Part shown: one piece after another, positions 62,789 through 64,000 of the stretch
Layout of the letters: every line of letters begins with the position of its first letter
Numbering within the stretch: position 1 is the first letter of the stretch
Assembly: GCA_021801255.1 (NCBI GenBank)
Contig: JAJYYH010000063.1
Coordinates: forward strand, 62,001-126,000
Direction: 5' to 3'
From: Pseudomonadota bacterium
GTDB lineage: Bacteria > Pseudomonadota > Alphaproteobacteria > Acetobacterales > Acetobacteraceae
Length of the DNA: 64,000 bases
Position numbers and translations under genes: made by a program
The notes under the pieces: model-generated
Told to the model about the DNA's origin: nothing
Databases searched by the model: none
What the model saw: only the letters and a program-made list of their open reading frames with translations

Positions 62789-63322
62789 ATGAGCAATGAA
62801 CGGCTTGCGGAAGGGGCTGCGGGTGATCCCTCGATGGAGGATATCCTCGCCTCGATCCGCCGTATCCTGAGCGAGGATGAGGCCAGTGGCGCCAAGGCGC
62901 CCGCCAGCGATGACGTGCTGCTGCTGGACCCTTCGATGATGGTGAACGAGACGACAAAAGTGACCCCGACCCCTGAACCCGTGCCCGCGGCCAGCGCCCC
63001 CGAGCCCGCCCCCCCCGGGCCGCCCGCCCAGGATCGCGCCGCGGAGAGCCCCGCCGAGGCGAGCGCCGGGGCGGCGGCGCCCGAGGGGCTGGTCGCTCCC
63101 GATACCGCCGAGAGTGCTGCGGTCTCGGTCCTCGGGCTGATACGCGCGCTTGCCGCCGACCGGGCGACGCCGGTGCATCGCACCGGCCCGACCATCGAGG
63201 ATCTGGTGCGCGAAGAACTCCGCCCGCTGCTCAAGGCGTGGTTGGATGCGCATCTTCCCGCCCTCGTCGAGCGCCTCGTGCGCAACGAGATCGAGCGCGT
63301 GGTCAACCGCGCCGTCCCCTAG
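62789..63322 (+). CDS. popZ: Polar organizing protein PopZ (DUF2497)
   Basis: A 177-residue pole-organising protein. The N-terminal helix SMEDILASIRRILSEDE (about residues 13-29) is the partner-binding motif of PopZ. A proline/glutamate/alanine-rich disordered stretch (about residues 55-105) links it to the C-terminal oligomerisation helices TIEDLVREELRPLLKAWLDA and LPALVERLVRNEIERVV. PopZ condenses at the pole and anchors ParB and cell-cycle proteins in alphaproteobacteria. It lies between tolC and valS, its usual neighbourhood. Confidence 0.92.
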   Translation: MSNERLAEGAAGDPSMEDILASIRRILSEDEASGAKAPASDDVLLLDPSMMVNETTKVTPTPEPVPAASAPEPAPPGPPAQDRAAESPAEASAGAAAPEGLVAPDTAESAAVSVLGLIRALAADRATPVHRTGPTIEDLVREELRPLLKAWLDAHLPALVERLVRNEIERVVNRAVP

Positions 63323-63364
63323 CGGCGGCTATGCAAGCTTAGGCCGAAAGCGCGTGAAAAAGCC

Positions 63365-63467
63365 CTTCTTTTTCTGAAGAAAAAGAAGCAAAAAGACTTT
63401 TACCCGTTTGCCTCAGATAACCCCCAACGAGCAAAAGTTTTTTGGTTCTTTTTTTCAAAAAAGAACC
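63365..63467. repeat. Two A/T-rich perfect hairpins before valS (Acetobacteraceae-type intergenic repeat)
   Basis: Hairpin 1: cttctttttct-ga-agaaaaagaag (63365-63388). Hairpin 2: ggttctttttt-tc-aaaaaagaacc (63444-63467), preceded by gcaaaagttttt. Both stems are 11 bp and perfect. I recall this pair as recurrent between genes in Acetobacteraceae genomes. It may act as a terminator for popZ; its low GC contrasts with the flanking genes. Confidence 0.75.
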
Positions 63468-63494
63468 CCTTCCCTTTTCCGACCCGGAATCAAC

Positions 63495-64000
63495 ATGACC
63501 GATCACGACCCATTGGACAAAAACTTTTCACCGCGCGCCGTGGAAGCGCGGCTTTATGACATGTGGGAAAATTCCGGCGCTTTCGCCGCCGATCCGGCGA
63601 GCGGAAAGCGGCCTTTCACGATCATGATCCCGCCGCCGAACGTCACCGGTAGTCTGCACATGGGTCATGCGCTCACCTTCACCTTGCAGGACATTCTCAT
63701 TCGCTGGAAGCGCATGCAGGGGTTCGACGCGCTGTGGCAGCCAGGCACCGATCACGCCGGGATCGCGACGCAGATGGTGGTCGAGCGCTTGCTTGCGGCC
63801 GAGGGCGTCTCGCGCAAGGAACTCGGGCGCGAAAAATTTCTGGAGCGCGTCTGGCAGTGGAAAGCCTCCTCCGGTGGCGAGATCACGCGGCAATTGCGCC
63901 GCCTTGGCGCGTCGCTCGACTGGCGGCGCGAGCGGTTTACGCTGGACGAGGGGCTGTCGGCGGCGGTGCGGAAGGTTTTTGTCCGGCTTTACCGCGAAAA
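63495..64000 (+). CDS. valS: Valyl-tRNA synthetase (N-terminal part, runs off the window)
   Basis: The first 168 codons of a class I aminoacyl-tRNA synthetase charging tRNA-Val. [20 protein letters not shown] contains the HIGH-type motif (HMGH). It is followed by [20 protein letters not shown] and the typical [20 protein letters not shown], identifying ValS rather than IleS or LeuS. ATG 63495 follows ccggaatcaac with a weak Shine-Dalgarno. The KMSKS motif and anticodon-binding domain lie beyond the window. Confidence 0.95.
   Translation, partial: MTDHDPLDKNFSPRAVEARLYDMWENSGAFAADPASGKRPFTIMIPPPNVTGSLHMGHALTFTLQDILIRWKRMQGFDALWQPGTDHAGIATQMVVERLLAAEGVSRKELGREKFLERVWQWKASSGGEITRQLRRLGASLDWRRERFTLDEGLSAAVRKVFVRLYRE

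Noticed and set aside
44219-62792. An identical 15 bp string atggagtgggcatga at the starts of both rfbA (44219) and popZ (62778)
   Set aside because: Both are ribosome-binding regions ending in the start codon; shared function plus chance explains it better than a common regulator.

Overview
The window is GC-rich chromosomal DNA from an alphaproteobacterium, most likely Rhodospirillales/Acetobacteraceae. Three things point there: the dusB-ntrB-ntrC-ntrY-ntrX block, the tolC-popZ-valS block, and intergenic hairpins (gaagaaaaagaagc type) of a kind I associate with Acetobacteraceae. The genus call is inference. I see no rRNA, tRNA, CRISPR array, integrase or recognisable transposase.

Layout. 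1-3765 (minus): moxR, DUF58 and DUF4159 envelope operon. 4062-6472 (plus): DUF1285, Nudix CoA pyrophosphatase, cca. 6473-6698: two facing REP-like units forming a large imperfect inverted repeat. 6699-15749 (plus): efflux block with an MsbA-type ABC exporter, EmrA/EmrB and an RND adaptor plus pump. 15844-18174: an orphan molybdenum hydroxylase large subunit. 18200-25566 (minus): Liv-type transporter, CaiB/BaiF CoA-transferase and an IpdAB-like CoA-transferase pair. 25577-27834 (minus): aroQ-accB-accC. 28102-29232: ornithine decarboxylase with a 267 bp leader.

29336-42753 (minus) is one tightly overlapping 13.4 kb operon for an unknown polyol or sugar. In transcription order it encodes a SorC regulator, a binding protein, two CUT1 permeases, two unequal ABC ATPases, an EryA-like kinase, a D-2-hydroxyacid dehydrogenase, a FucA-like class II aldolase, a GlpD/EryB-like flavoprotein, a second class II aldolase and a D-ribulokinase-like kinase. 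The EryC isomerase expected in erythritol pathways is missing. A 33 bp AT-rich inverted repeat in front of the operon is the likely operator.

42957-47495 (plus): dTDP-rhamnose genes rfbBACD and a GT2 glycosyltransferase. 47636-49294: a 1.66 kb AT-rich element with 26 bp terminal inverted repeats and an 8 bp direct duplication at both ends. It carries three uncharacterised genes and no transposase, and is the clearest candidate for something undescribed. 49378-53610 (minus): LpxR-like lipid A deacylase, M19 dipeptidase, DUF1489 protein, DmeF-like cation exporter and a stand-alone ispF. 53709-64000 (plus): dusB, ntrBC, ntrYX, tolC, popZ and the 5' end of valS.

How the parts fit: the efflux block provides inner-membrane pumps whose outer-membrane channel could be the TolC at 61279. 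The Liv/CoA-transferase block looks like uptake and CoA activation or cleavage of an organic acid. ntrBC/ntrYX are nitrogen and redox two-component systems. rfb plus the glycosyltransferase feed a rhamnose-containing surface polysaccharide.
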